Shown piece by piece: positions 1 to 12,185 of a stretch of DNA of 64,000 bases. The notes under the pieces were generated by a model. That model was not told the origin of the DNA. It saw only the letters and a program-made list of their open reading frames with translations, and did no database searches. Position numbers and translations under genes: made by a program. Source of the stretch: Carettochelys insculpta (taxonomy: Eukaryota; Chordata; Testudines; Carettochelyidae); NCBI RefSeq assembly GCF_033958435.1, contig NC_134160.1, positions 13,379,001 through 13,443,000 of the forward strand, in the 5' to 3' direction. Positions within the stretch are counted from its first letter, which is position 1. Each line of letters starts with the position of its first letter.

Positions 1-1240
1 CAAAGCAATGCACTCTACAAAAGTGGCAGACAATTTTGCCTCCCCAAATCTATCATTTCCTTGTTTACAATCCAGAGAGTGAGGAGTAAAACAAAAGATT
101 TCTCTGGGCCAGGAGGCCAGTCATCACCTGGGGAAACTCAGCCCTCAGCTTCAAAACGGTCTGTCTGTTGCCACTTGTGTCTGCAGCTGGTAGCACCCTT
201 ACTAAGCCAAGTCAAAGAAGAGAAGAGACCCCTAATGCAGCTGGCTGGTCCCTGTCCATCTCCTTCTGCCCAGCGCTGATCTGTCCATATCCTCTAGCAT
301 TTTGTTCAGCCTGGTTCTAAAATGACCAGATCAACGACCCAGCCCAAAGGATTCCCATTGTACAGGCAGAAAGATGAGCAGCTGTTTCAAAAGTAACCCT
401 TCCATAGTCAAGACCTCCAGGGTGGAGACTGGATTCTGAATAGCACCTCTCTAACTTCTGGGGTGGAGATGTAGGGGGACTGGACTTTGTAGAAGAAGGT
501 ACCCATTCAAAGGAAGAAGAATTATCAAGCACCCAAACCTGTATGCCACAGATATTGGGGTGGGGCTGCAGAGCTTAGGTGGCCACTAATGTGAGAGAGT
601 GGCATTCAAGCCCCAGTTCCAGATCAGCTGGGCTGAGGGTATCCGAGTCTGCCAAGAGCCCAGTGGTATGGGTACATCTCCAGGGTGCAGGGGACCCTAC
701 TTTGAATCCCTGCTCTGCCTGGCTTGAAAAAGGTGCATAAGCTGCTAGCTGCCATATCCCAGTCCGTAACAGGCATCTCCCTCTGGCTTGGCCCTGGGTG
801 CCTGAGTGACCAGATTTGTCGTAGGCAGCATGGATCCCCGGAGACAGGAGGGAAAAGGTGGGAGAGGTTCCTCTTTTATTGGTTCCTCTTTTATTGAACC
901 CGTGTCTGTTGGTGAGACAGACAGATGCCATGACCCTTGGAAGAGTGGCATGGCTTCAAAGCTGGTCTCTCACCAACACAAGTTGGTTGAATAGAAGATA
1001 AGCCCACCCCCACCTGGTCCCTGCAGATCAGTTTCAGGCAGCATCGTCAGTCCCGGCGATTAGAGGCAAGGTTCAGGAGGGCAGGTCAATAGCTTTCTCT
1101 GGTCCAGATCAGTGGGAGTTTATCATTCAAGTCCCTTTGCTGACCCAAGCCCCACCCCTTCCCTCTTTATTTCACTCCTGGCTAGCTCAGGAGACTCCCC
1201 ACTCAGCTAGCTGGCTCCTGGAATCACCTCATTAGCTTGT
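1..1240. other. Unassigned sequence, no gene seen
   Basis: No repeat family or exon is recognised here. The only structure I see is a perfect 15-bp tandem duplication (GGTTCCTCTTTTATT) at 866-880 and 881-895. The open frames are short, unsupported and resemble no known protein. Confidence 0.5.
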
Positions 1241-1429
1241 GGGGAGGGATAGCTCAGTGGTTTGAACACTGACTTGCTAAACCTAAGCTTGTGAGTCCAA
1301 TACCTGCATGGGCCATTTAGGGATCTGAGGCAAATAGATTAAAAAAATCTGTCAGGGATGGTAGGTCCTGCTCTGAGTGCAGGGGACTGGATTCAATGAC
1401 CTCTGATGGTCCCTTCCAGTTCTATGAAA
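1241..1429 (+). mobile_element. tRNA-derived SINE, turtle Cry type
   Basis: The 5' part is tRNA-like. It starts GGGGAGGGATAGCTCAGTGG, which holds a pol III A box (TAGCTCAGTGG), followed about 35 bp later by a decayed B box (GTGAGTCCAATACC). A body with GGGATCTGAGG and an A-rich stretch follows. The 3' part (ACTGGATTCAATGACCTC, then TGGTCCCTTCCAGTTCTATGA) resembles the CR1 LINE tail, the known arrangement by which these SINEs borrow CR1 reverse transcriptase. This family is characteristic of cryptodiran turtles and is a main reason for the organism call. A second copy lies at 32041-32210. Confidence 0.85.
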
Positions 1430-2790
1430 TAAGTTCTAGACCTTGCCAGGCCTTGCACAGGAAGTCTGTGTGCTTAAGGCAGAGCAGTGGGTTGCTGCTG
1501 GGCCCCCAGGAGTTAGACATTGCAACCCCCTTTATGCATTTATCCCAGACTCCCTGTCACCCCTCCCATCCCTGCAAACGGGGTGATAAGGCATCCTTAC
1601 CAAGCAGTGGTGCTGTAAGAATTCATGTCTGGATGATTGCAAGGTGCTCAGAGACTTCAGTAAGCAGAGCCCAGATGAAGCAATTCCAGTTGTCCTCTTT
1701 ATTATTAGCAGTATTACCATTGCACCCAGAGGTCCCAGACACGAGTAGGGCCTGTTATGCTGGGTGTTGTGCGTGCACCTAGTAACACACTCTTCTGAAG
1801 AATTCATTCTTTACTTGGACAACACTGACAGATGGTGATAGAGGGAAACTACGGCGAAGCAACAGGTCTAGGATGACCATATTTCCCTTTGTGAAATACA
1901 AGACACCTGCTAAACTGCTTGGAGTTAAGCAAGTTCAATGGCAATCCATGAAAACTATGCTGTGCAAGCATCCAAAATGGCATTAAGTTCACTGAGCTCC
2001 CATTTAAACCATACACTGCCTTATTATAGCAAAAAGAGGTAAAAATTAAAAACACGCACCTACAAGTGAGTGGTTATGGCTCTATAAAAGTGCCCACCTT
2101 GTTCTGATCTCCCTGTCCTTCAGAGTGTGGGCTGGTAGTGTGAGAGAGGTGCAGGAGGCTGGGGGAATGTGTGGGAGGGCTGGGATATGTTAGTGAGCTG
2201 CTGGAAATCAGGGCTGGGTGTGTGTGCAGGAGGGCAGGAGATAGGATAGGAGGCTGGCAGTGGGGAGGAACCCTGGGACTGAGTCCTGGAACAATGTAAA
2301 CCATTTGATATTTTTCCGTCTAATTTCACTGGCGCCAGTGGATTTACAGCAGATTTACTACCCCTTAGCTTTCAAAGCAAAACAACATATTATTCCATAC
2401 CCAATACCTTTCAATACCTCAGTGTATTCAGGACAGCCGAGCATACCTTCTAATAGCCATACACACCATGCCAGGCCCATTGCCAAACCTGCAAACCTGC
2501 CACCAGTCTGTATACAACAGACCTATATCCTAATCCCCCATTCTGTAACCAGGATTTTCAGAGCTTGTAATTTGTAAGTCCCCATGAGAGGTACAGCACT
2601 GAAAGGCTTGGAAATCCTCACCCCTTGCCTTGATGCTGCCTCCCACCATCTCCCACTGAAATCCCCCAAACAGTGATTTGACCTCCCATCTAACTGCTAG
2701 GCCCAGCGGCGTCTCTCCACTCCAGAGATGCGCAGGCCACATGGTGCCTGTTTGTTTCCTAGCTGGTGCCTGTGGGCCACCCCTTCCAAG
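1430..2790. other. Unassigned sequence
   Basis: No gene is seen. At 1873-1890 the string TGACCATATTTCCC resembles one end of the short TGACCAGA-type MITEs (a fuller copy is at 31273-31394), but no partner end is visible. A G-rich, degenerate GGGAGGCTGG-type stretch lies at about 2130-2270. Confidence 0.4.
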
Positions 2791-2904
2791 AAGTGGGTCT
2801 GTCCCACAAAAGCTCATAACCTAGTAAATAATATTGTTAGTCTTTAAGGTGCTACAGGACTGCATTTTTGTTTTGTGAAGATACACACTAACACATCTCT
2901 CTAC
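2791..2904 (+). mobile_element. Penelope-like element, 3' tail fragment
   Basis: The motif order AGTGGGTCTGTCCCAC, AAAGCTCAT, TAATAT, TTGTTAGTCTTTAAGGTGCTAC and a T-rich run ending in ACACTAACAC matches the tails of the two GIY-YIG-bearing elements at 44672-45578 and 62042-62650. Only the tail is present and no coding part adjoins it. Assignment to PLE is by this similarity inside the window. Confidence 0.75.
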
Positions 2905-4764
2905 CTCTCTGGGACTCTCCCTCTGCAGTCCTGGCCTTGCTAGCTCCCTTATACCCCAGGGTAAGGCCAGATTAACATAAGGGCTGCAGCTTAATGGTTC
3001 AACTACAACCCTCCCCCCCGCCCCGCCAAACAACTACTAAAACTTGATGGAAATCACTTATCTGGAAAACGAACTCTAACTGAAAAGTCAAATAAACAGG
3101 CTCTATGGTAAAGTTTTTCATTTACCATGCACCAAATGGCAAAGTAACACAGGATATTATTTTCAAAAATTGTTGATCAGTTTCAGATAGCTACAAAACT
3201 CCTAAAGAACTAAGTTGTAAAAAGAATTCTTTCTCTTCTAAACCACTGACGACTATGCAAATTGGAGCAGCCAAACCCCCTATCCCACATTATTTCTCCC
3301 ATCACCTCACCTTTTCCACCTCCTTTTGGAAGGTTGGGGTCTGTGGCTCTGGTGTTTGAAGGAAGGCACAAAAGCACAGCGGTTTGCCTCCCTGAAAGAG
3401 GGGGCGGTTCTACCTGCCATACCTGTCTGAGCAGTTTAAAAGGGTCTGGGGCTTCCAGGTAATCTTAAATTGCCTTGGGATCCTGAGCACTTACCCATTC
3501 GCCCCCATCCACTAGTGGCCCAGGCTAAGCCTCCTCCCACACTCCAAACCCCTGTGTTCCAGCCTGGAGAGCCCTCCTGCTGCCCCCCAAACCCTTCGTC
3601 CCAGTCTGCAACTCAGACCATGCACTCCTAGCTGGAGGACCCTCACCCCACCTCACGCCCCAGGCTGTTTTCTCCAGGGTTTCCTAAAGAGTTTGGACAA
3701 TTAGTAGCTGCCCTATGGGCTGCTTGCAACTGCTTCCTTTGACTTGACTTTGTACATGCTTTGTGGCTTGTCACCCACACCCCACTGTATTGTTCTGCTC
3801 ACAGATTGGCTGACTGAACAGGTGACTATGGCATGGTGGCAAATTGTGCATTGTTTGGGTCGGTTCCTGGGGGTTCACATCGTGTGACATGGTAAGAAGC
3901 TTGGACTCCTCAGGATGAGCCATTGCCTGCCACGCAGCGCAGACCCTGCTAAGGTCTCTGCACAGCGGAGTACCCTGGTGGGTGCTGCTCGTATTCAGAC
4001 TCAGCTGGAATGTGCAGACGGAGGCTGGAAGGAAAGCAGAGGCCCCTGGCTAAATGCAAGATAATCATGTGGGCATTGGTACACCTGTTTGCCTTGGGGC
4101 ACATAACGTTTGTAAGAGCAAGGAGTGAAGTGACAAGCTCTGAACCAGGGAAACTGTAAACTTGTGGGCTGGTTTCACACAGAGTCTCTGGCATCTGCTG
4201 TTTCAACTGCTGCCTGCACCAGGCCCGTTACCTACCAGATGCTCTAGCACTTCTTGTGCAAACCAATGGAGCACACGGTGCTGTGGATGCAGGGCAGGTC
4301 CGAGAAGAGCCGTTCACTGTTTGCATTTCAGATGTGTTCCTGCATGGTGTATTTGCGAGTAGCAAAGGCTGCTTTTGTGAGCCACCCAGGTATATTTTTA
4401 TGTGTTCTGATGCCAAATCCATGCTACCGCTATGTGACTGCATGAGCACCCTTGTGTGCAAGAAGATGTAGGTGGTGGTGCATGGTGGTATTGATGGGCT
4501 GGGAGATGGCAGACTGTCACTGGCAGCTGCCTGGCTTGAATTCAAAGGTTAGCCCCCTTTTGTTTCCCCTGCACTGTCAGCAAAACAGTTCTCTGTTTCC
4601 ACACAGCATCTGGCCAGGAGAGAGAGCAATCCTGGCACAACATTATGTAACAATGAGCCCAGCTGCCACTGGTGATTCTGGCTGCACTAGCTCTGCATCA
4701 AACTGAAGGTTGACAATAGACGTGATGCAGCCCACTGGCAGGGAGCAGGAACACAGCTTTATTG
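2905..4764. other. Unassigned sequence
   Basis: This is unique-looking sequence. At 3530-3680 it contains a C-rich stretch with repeated CCTGGAG and CCCTC words. I see no exon, RNA gene or recognisable repeat boundary. Confidence 0.4.
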
Positions 4765-5750
4765 TCATAGAATCATAGAATACTAGGACCAAAAGGGACC
4801 TCCAGAGGTCATTGAGTCCAGCCCCCTGCTCTCATGGCAGGACCAAGTACTGTCTAGACCATCCCTGATAGACATCTATCTAACCTGTTCTTAAATATCT
4901 CCAGCGATGGAGATTCCACAGCCTCCCTTGGCAATTTATTCCACTGTTTGACCACCCTGAAAGTTAGGAACTTTTTCTAATGTCCAACCTAAACCTCCCT
5001 TGCTGCAGTTTAAGCCCATTGCTTCTTGTTCTATCCTCAGAGGCCAAGAAGAACAAGTTTTCTCCCTCCTCCTTATGGCACCTGTTTAGGTACCTGAAAA
5101 ACCACTGTCATGTCCCCCCTCAATCTTCTCTTTTCCAAACTAAACAAGCCCAGTTCTTTCAGCCTTTCTTCATAGGTCAGTTCTCTAGACCTTTGATCAT
5201 TCTTGTTGCTCTTTTTTGGACCCTTTCCAATTTCTCCACATTTCTTGAAATGTGGTGCCCAGAACTGGACACAATACTGCAACTGAGGCCTAACCAGCAT
5301 GGAGTAGAGCGGAAGAATGACTTCTCGTGTCTTGCTCACAGCTCACCTATTAATGCATCCCAGAATCATGTTTGCTTTTTTTTTGCAACAGCATCACACG
5401 GTTGACTCATATTTAGCTTGCGGTCCACTATAACTCCTAGATCCCTTTCCCCAGTACTCCTTCCTAGACAGTCGCTTCCCATTCTGTACATGTGAAACTG
5501 TTTGTTCCTTCCCAAATGGAGCACTTTGCATTTGTCTTTATTAAACTTCATCCTGTTTACCTCAGACCATTTCTCCAATTTGTCCAGGTCATTTTGAATT
5601 ATGACCCTGTCCTTCAAAGCAGTTGCAACCCCTCCCAGCTTGGTATCATCTGCAAACTTAATAAGTGTACTTTCTATGCCAATATCTCAATAACTGGTGA
5701 AGATATTGAACAAAACCGGTCCCATAACAGGCCCCTGAGGGACACTGCTC
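4765..5750 (-). mobile_element. CR1 LINE, 5'-truncated copy
   Basis: The plus strand opens with the reverse complement of the CR1 terminal repeat (TCATAGAATCATAGAATAC). Reading the minus strand, the coding part covers the end of the reverse transcriptase and the CR1 C-terminal region. Frames at 5366-5617 and 5073-5339 read pieces such as RVIIQNDLDKLEKW, ERDLGVIVDRKLNMSQ, EVILPL and YEERLKELGLFSLEKRRLRG. Frameshifts separate these frames. The copy stops on the 5' side near 5750, just upstream of the FADD region, so it is a normal 5'-truncated LINE insertion and non-functional. Confidence 0.92.
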
Positions 5751-7734
5751 CAAGGCAGTTCCTCCTAGGATCACTGCTTCCATCCTGGTAGCAGAAATCC
5801 CTGCCCTGACAAGGGTAGCCATGAGATTGTTGTTCCTTTCCTGAGCACAGCACGAGATAGGCCCTGCCACAAGGCAGCCTACAAGGGAGATGCAGCTGTT
5901 TGTGACCTAGTGGGGAATAGAGCACTGCTCCTTCGGACTGAGGGCTGCCACTGAACTGTCAGGCTCACTAACAGCAGCATTAACCCAAACAGGAAGTGCC
6001 TGGCAGGGCTCTGGCTTTCCAGTTTGTCCCAGACTTGTTCCCTTTCTTTAGGTCCGTTTGCAGTAGGGTTGGGAATACAGTTCCCAGTGTGGGTGGATGT
6101 ATCTGCCTTAGCTCAGATCAGCCTAGCACACTAAGGTAGCTCCGTAGCCTCTCTAACTAGGACCCCATTGGTTACACTAAGTAAGTGCTCAGGGTGCCCA
6201 GCCGAGCCTGCTGCCCATGTTGCTCAGCAACACTACTCTGAGTAATGCAAGTGCCACCTAAACTAGGGCAGGCTTGTCTGCCCGAGCTGGAGATTATACC
6301 AGTTAGACACACTGGTATCCTAGTCCCTTTAAGGGGAAATAGGGCCAGTACCCCCTGTGCTGTAATTAATTGCACCTCATCCTGAGGGGCCTGGAGTAAA
6401 GGGGTTAGGTGTTGGCATGGGGGGCACCTGGGACCCACAATAAAAAGGTTTAAGAGACCCCCCAGGCAGGGGCTGGCTACACAGGAGGGCAGCTGAACTG
6501 CCTTTCCTCTAACTTGGCTCTCACACCTGTGAGGGCCGCTGGAGTGAGGGGACAGGCTACACAGGGGCAGTCCTGGGGATCTGCAAGGCAGAGAAGTGGA
6601 GCCCAAGGGAAATGAGAGGCTCAAGCCTGGGATGGTGGTGAGGGTAGAGAATTCGGAAAAGTTTAATTCTGTTGTTACTGTAGCCAGGAGATCATTCCTG
6701 AGTGGGTGTTTCCAGGGGATCCTGCAGGTCCTGGTCCTTGACCTCATGCTGTGACCAGGCCAATAGAAAACATACATACATCACTGCTAAAGTTTTGCAG
6801 ATGACACCCAAAGCGGAGGAGTGGAAATCATGAAGACGCACTGATCCAGGGTGATCTGGATCCCTTGCATTTATGTTCATCTGATTAAGCCAGGAGGCAC
6901 ACGTGCTAGTTTGTGTGATTGCTTGCAGGGAAGGGTTCTCCTTGCTATTGTGGTGCCCTTCCCAGGCTGTTGCAATATGAAGATGGCACATGCCACACAA
7001 ATAAATAATCGTGGCATTGGGAGGGCACACAAATCATCCAGTGGAAAAGGCCCAGTTAATCAGCAAAGCAGAGAGCTAAGCAGGGAAACAACAGAGCGGC
7101 CCCTCACACTCTTGTTTTATCATTTCCACTACACTGGCAGAGGAAAGTGGGGCAGACAATAGACTTTGCGGCATTTCTTGGAGCAGGGAGAATGAGAAGG
7201 GAAGGTGCCAGGAGTTAAATGTGCTGCAGGAGCCCTTTGGGATCATGTTTAATCCGCAACTCATTCCACCAGGTTCTCAAAGGGAAGTTTCCCCACTTGT
7301 ATGTTTCATGTCTTGCCATCGAAATCAACAGGCTCAGAACTGACAATTTAATTTGCTCAGCGGAGTGCTCTGGACCATGGCAAATGCAGGCAGGATGTGC
7401 ATGTCTGTGTCATGCTGGTAGAAGCTGCTGCAGGAGTCAGTTCCACCAATTGTCTGCAGACCATCATTTCTCTGTACAGAAACCTGGGTACCATGAGGTT
7501 TTAGTTAATACCCCCAGAAGGCATGAGGAGCTGGAGAAAAAAGACGAGATGGGGCATCGAAAATAGATGGAAAAAGCCATATAGGAACCACAGTTTGTGT
7601 AAATCTGGGCTGCTTCAGTGGAATGACACTGGTTTAAACCAACAGAAGATGTGTCCTTTGTTTTCTTACCTGTGTAAACACTTTGCTTCTCCTTAAGGTT
7701 TCACAAGGCTAGAAGTGTGTGTGAGAGAGAGAGA
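5751..7734. other. Unassigned sequence
   Basis: There is no recognisable repeat or gene. Long open frames on the minus strand near 6172-6777 have biased, low-complexity composition and no domain I can identify. Confidence 0.4.
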
Positions 7735-8604
7735 GGTGTTAGAGTTAGGGTTATGGTTTAGGATGGGGGTTGGGTTTTGGGTTATCGTTACAGTTAGTCT
7801 CAGGTGTTAGGGTGAGGGCTAGGGCTAGGTTTAGGTTTAGGGCTAGGTTTTGGGGTTATGGTTAGGTTTGGGGAAAGGATGAGGGTTAATGTCAGGGAAT
7901 GGGGCTAGGGTAAGAGTTACTGTGTTGTGTTAAGGATAGTGATAGTCTTAGGGTTAAGATTAGGGTTGGGGTTAAGGGATAGGGTTAGGGTTAGGTTAAC
8001 AGATAGGGTTAGGGGAGGTTTAGGGTTAAGGGTTAGAGTTATCACCTGAATTAGAGTTGGTTTAGGGTTAGGATTGGATCAGGGTTTGTTTTAGGGTTAA
8101 GTTTAGGGTTGGGTGTTAGGATTATTTTTAGTGTTAAGGCAGATTTGGGTGAGGTTTAGGGTTGGCAGGTAGGTTTAAGGTTAGAGTTAGAGATAGGTGG
8201 TAGGCTTAGGGTAAGTGTTATGGTTGTGGTTAGGATCAGGGGTTAGGGTTATGGTTAGGGTAAATTTTAGGCTTTAGATTATGGTATGGTGTTAGGGTTA
8301 GTGGTTATATTTAGGGGTAGGGTTATTGTTATTGTTTAGGCTTAGGGTTAGAGTCAGGGTTGGGCTATGGTAAAGGTTGGAATCACACACGGGGGTTTAG
8401 TTTGCATTATGGTTGGTGCTAGGGTTAGAGTTCAGTTAAGGCTTGGAGTTAAGGTTAGGGGTTTAGTTAAGGGCTAGGCTTAGTGTTTCCATACAGTTAG
8501 GGGCCGGGCTATGTTTAGGGCTAGAATTAGGGCTGGGGTTAGTGGTTAGGTTGACAGTTAGGTTTAGGTGTTTGTGTTAAGAATGGAGTTAGGGCTAAGT
8601 TTTT
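7735..8604 (+). repeat. Degenerate interstitial telomere-like (TTAGGG) block
   Basis: For about 860 bp the plus strand is built from TTAGGG and close variants (GTTAGGGTTA, TTTAGGG, GGGCTAGG, GTTAAGG). There are many exact hexamers, but phase and unit length are lost between them. The strand bias is consistent throughout, always G-rich on the plus strand. The block ends abruptly at a truncated CR1 at 8605. This is an old interstitial telomeric-type array, not a chromosome end, since unique sequence lies on both sides. Confidence 0.85.
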
Positions 8605-9433
8605 TTCCAGTTTTTCCATGTTTCCAGATTGTCCAGATCATTTTGAATTATGACCCTATCCTTCAAAGCAGTTGCAACCCCTCCCAGCTTGATATCATCT
8701 GCAGTCTTAATAAGTGTACTCTCTATGCCAATATCTTCAATTGTTGGTGAAGATATTGAATAGAACCGGTCCCACAAAAGATCCCTGAGGAACCTCACTT
8801 GTTATGCTCTTTCACAGCATGACTGCGAACCATTAATAACTACTCGTTGAAAACAGTTATCCAGCCAGTTATGTACCAACCTTGTAGTGGCCCCATCTCA
8901 GTTGTATTTGCTTAGTTTATTGATAAGAAGATCGTGCGAGACCGTGTTGAATGCCTTACTAAAGTCTAGGTATACCACATCTACCACTTCTCCCTTATCC
9001 CATCAGAGAAAGCTGACAGATTGGTTTGGCATGATTTGCTCTTTACAAATCCATGCTGGCTGTTACATACCACCTTATTTTCTTCCAAGTGTTTGCAGAT
9101 TAATTCCTTAATTATTTGCTCCATTATCTTTCCTGACCCAAAAGTTAAATTGAACAGTCTGTAGTTTCCTGGGTTCTTCTTTTTCCCCTTTTTATAGATG
9201 GGCAGTAGGTTTGCCCTTTTCCAGTCTTCTGGAATATCTCCTGACTTCCAGAATTTTTGAAAGATGATAGCTAAAGGCTCAGAAACCTCCTCTATCAGCT
9301 CCTTATGTATTCTAGGATGCATTTCATCAGGCCCTGGTGACTTGCACACATCTAATTTTTCTAAGTACTTTTTAGCTTGTTCTTTTTTTATTTTATCCTC
9401 TAAACCTACTGCCTTCCCACTAGCATACATCAT
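8605..9433 (-). mobile_element. CR1 LINE internal fragment (reverse transcriptase)
   Basis: The minus strand encodes the N-terminal and central CR1 reverse transcriptase. The frame at 8981-9433 reads [20 protein letters not shown], then [28 protein letters not shown] and [16 protein letters not shown]. The frame at 8595-8798 reads STLIKTADDIKLGG, in which the usual F of the FADD catalytic motif is T, although both aspartates remain. The copy lacks its 3' end as well as its 5' end, because it stops at the telomere-like block. That is unusual for a LINE insertion and implies later rearrangement. Confidence 0.9.
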
Positions 9434-12185
9434 GGGTCAACTCTGGCCCTCCTCTTGACTGGGACACCCTCCTTTTCATGATCCTATATAGTTAGACCCT
9501 CCACTGGAACCTCCACTTATGCACCTGATGAAGCAGGTCTTTGCCAGGCCTGTTGGAACAGGACAGGGTAAGTGCAGGGCAGGTGGTGAGCATCACACTC
9601 ACTCTGGGGGCGGGGGGTAGAGGGGCGGGACACTGCCGCCTATCACTCCTGCTTGTTCCACCCCAGAAGCAGTTGCATCTCCACAGGTGCCACAACCTTC
9701 TTGTGACAGCCATAGAGCAGAGCAGAACTGGGTCTTTGGGGTGAAGTAGCCCATGTGCTTATGTAACACATCACCCTCCTGCTGCCCCACAGCTGCCTGG
9801 AACAGCAGCAATTGTTACCCCCAAACACCCAGCTCCTGGCATGGCTCTCAAGCTCTGGGCAGTGGCTAGAGCTTAGGCGGGTACTTCAGTGGTTGGACAT
9901 GGGTACCCTCTCTTACCATTAAGCACCCCCTCACACACACACACTGTGCCCCTCAAAACAGCACACCCAGAGTGTTCCAGCAGCTGTTTAGTGTGCCATG
10001 GAGCCCCCCTCCATGCTCTCCTCCTGGGGCTGGCTGGGGGTCCATGCCCCAGGCAGTGGTGGCTTCCTGCCTGGGGCTGGCTGGGACTCCATGCCACCTG
10101 ACTGCCAGGGAGCTAGATTTGAGATTTGGTCCTTTGTTTAGTTCAGTTATAATAAAAAACCTTCACAAGGTTGAGCCCACTTCTGCTTACACTTGTTTTC
10201 TATCTGAAACAAGTGAGGAGCCTCACTGACCTCCCTCCAGGGGACTACTTAGGTATCTAAAAGTTAGGCATGTGCATAAACATTTTCAGGATCGGGACTT
10301 TCCTGTGAAATCAAATATGTAGCAGAGTGGGTGGCCCCTTCAAAGGAAGCACATCCAGCACCCCTGTGTGTGAACAGGTGCTTCCAGTTTGGCCAAAACA
10401 GATGGCAGGCTGCCACCTGGGTCTGTAGGGCCAAGCAGTCAATAAGCAATGGGTGGTGGTAGAGGAGGGTAATGGGTGTTGATTCAGCGTGACGCACAGT
10501 AGGGTTGCCAGGCACTGCTGCAATAGATCTACTACTGTAATATTAATTAATAGCTAAGTTTCCTGGTATGGTGTGAGCCATCTTGTAGTCTAAGGCCCCT
10601 GTGCTTGTCTAGAGGCTATTCCCCCTGATCATCACATCCACAGCCTGGGGCTTGTCTATACCACAGTTCCCCCACCTGCAGCTTCCTCCATGCAAAGAAC
10701 CCTTCCAGGAGAAATATTTTGCAGAACATCAGCTCTAGACAAACTTGGAAAGAAGCTGTTAACCCTATTGCACCTTCTAACCATAAAGGGGGAAGAGACT
10801 GGAGGTATTTTATAAGGAGGTTGCTGTTCCGTGGGTTTGAAATGCAGGTAAAAAGGGAGCACTTAGACTCAACCCTGTTAGGCATCAAGGTCCACCGAGA
10901 GAGCCTGAGGGTCCTCAGTTCCCATTATCTTCACACCATGGGAGACAAGGTCTAACAGAGCCTCACATGATCAGACCCATTTATGTCTGTTGTGGCCCTG
11001 ACCAGCGTCCTGGTTCTCTTCCTGCTTACAGTGCTGCAGATCAGGAGAAATACCCCTGGAGTCAGCGGGGTCACACACAGGGAGGAGGATCTGACTCACT
11101 GGGATGTCTATGCAGCTGGCTACACTCCTCCCACCAAGGACCCAGAACTAGTGCATCGGCTGAGCCCCACCTCTTCATCTTGAATGCAGACCAGAGGCTT
11201 GCATGTGGGATCTCCCAGAAGCCCTGGGGACAAGGTTCACATTGTCGGGGTATGACAAGCCGAGATACACGGCCACGCACGAGGTTATTGCACAGGCAAA
11301 GGTCTCTCAGAGTTCCGTCTGTCATAGTCGTCCCAGCCCCACCTTGGTGTGTTCCCTAAACGAATCTTCCATGTGCCTCTGGATGGAAAGAGCCCTGGGA
11401 AATCCCAGCCAGTAGGGGCTGAGCTATCGGATTCCTGAGCAGATCAATCTGCCAGATAACGGAATAAATCTCTTGTCAGTTGGAGATTAAATCAGAAGCA
11501 ATGTTAGCTGCTGTGGCTTCTTATTTATTTCTGTTCTCTTAAATTGCATTTACCTTCCCCATGCAGAGCATGCTTCCTGCTGTCAGCTGCAAAGTATGGT
11601 GAACCTTTATGATGTGTTTAGACACCGAGTCCCTTAACCTTGCAAACACCTTCTGTTTCTCTCTGCGCTCTCCAAAGCTCTCAGAAGTGGGAGGAAGAGT
11701 GGGAAGGAGATTTTAGGGCAAGGATGCTTTCCAGGCACCAGATTACAGGAGGTGCCAGGGTCTAGATACTTGATCACTTAGGGGGATGCAAAAGCTGTTT
11801 ATTCACTTTGTGGCTGTCCTCTTTACCTGATGTAACCTGCTGGGGGATGGAAGGTTCCCTTCACCTCCTCTCTTGGGTATTATCACACAGACAGACAGCA
11901 AGAGACAGGAAGTCCCAAGTGCAGGAAACACAATATTTATTGGGATTAGTCTCAAGTAAGAATATCCACAGCTTGGATAGCATAGTCTCTTGTACCCAAT
12001 GTTCCTTCTTCCCCTTCCTGAGCAGGCGTCTTATCTATAGTACACGGCATAGGGCCACCTCTTACTATTTATGGTCATGTTCCATTTGGGGGGGCATCTG
12101 TTTGGGGACTTCATCTCACCTCTTTTGTAGCCCGTGTGAGGAGTGAGGTTGTGCTGTGGTCAGAGTTACCAAGTGATTGCCAAGG
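9434..12185. other. Unassigned sequence
   Basis: No gene or clear repeat is recognised. A short (CA)n run is present near 9932-9945. A hydrophobic reading frame at 10983-11183 has a membrane-like start, but no signal of real coding such as homology, neighbouring exons or a promoter. Confidence 0.4.

Noticed and set aside
6172..6777. A 201-codon open frame on the minus strand.
   Set aside because: It is rich in Pro, Ser, Leu and Cys with no motif, and nothing around it suggests a gene.
7735..8604. A true chromosome end or a telomerase RNA-like feature.
   Set aside because: Unique sequence lies on both sides and the repeats are too degenerate; an interstitial block is the simpler reading.
5602..8790. 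The CR1 copies at 4765-5750 and 8605-9433 as two halves of one split insertion.
   Set aside because: They overlap by about 180 bp of the same CR1 region (5570-5750 and 8605-8790) with several differences, so they are separate copies.
10983..11183. A short frame starting with a hydrophobic segment (VVALTSVLVLFLLTVL), perhaps a small membrane protein.
   Set aside because: Only the first 20 residues are suggestive. There is no conserved neighbour, and frames of this size are expected by chance in 64 kb.
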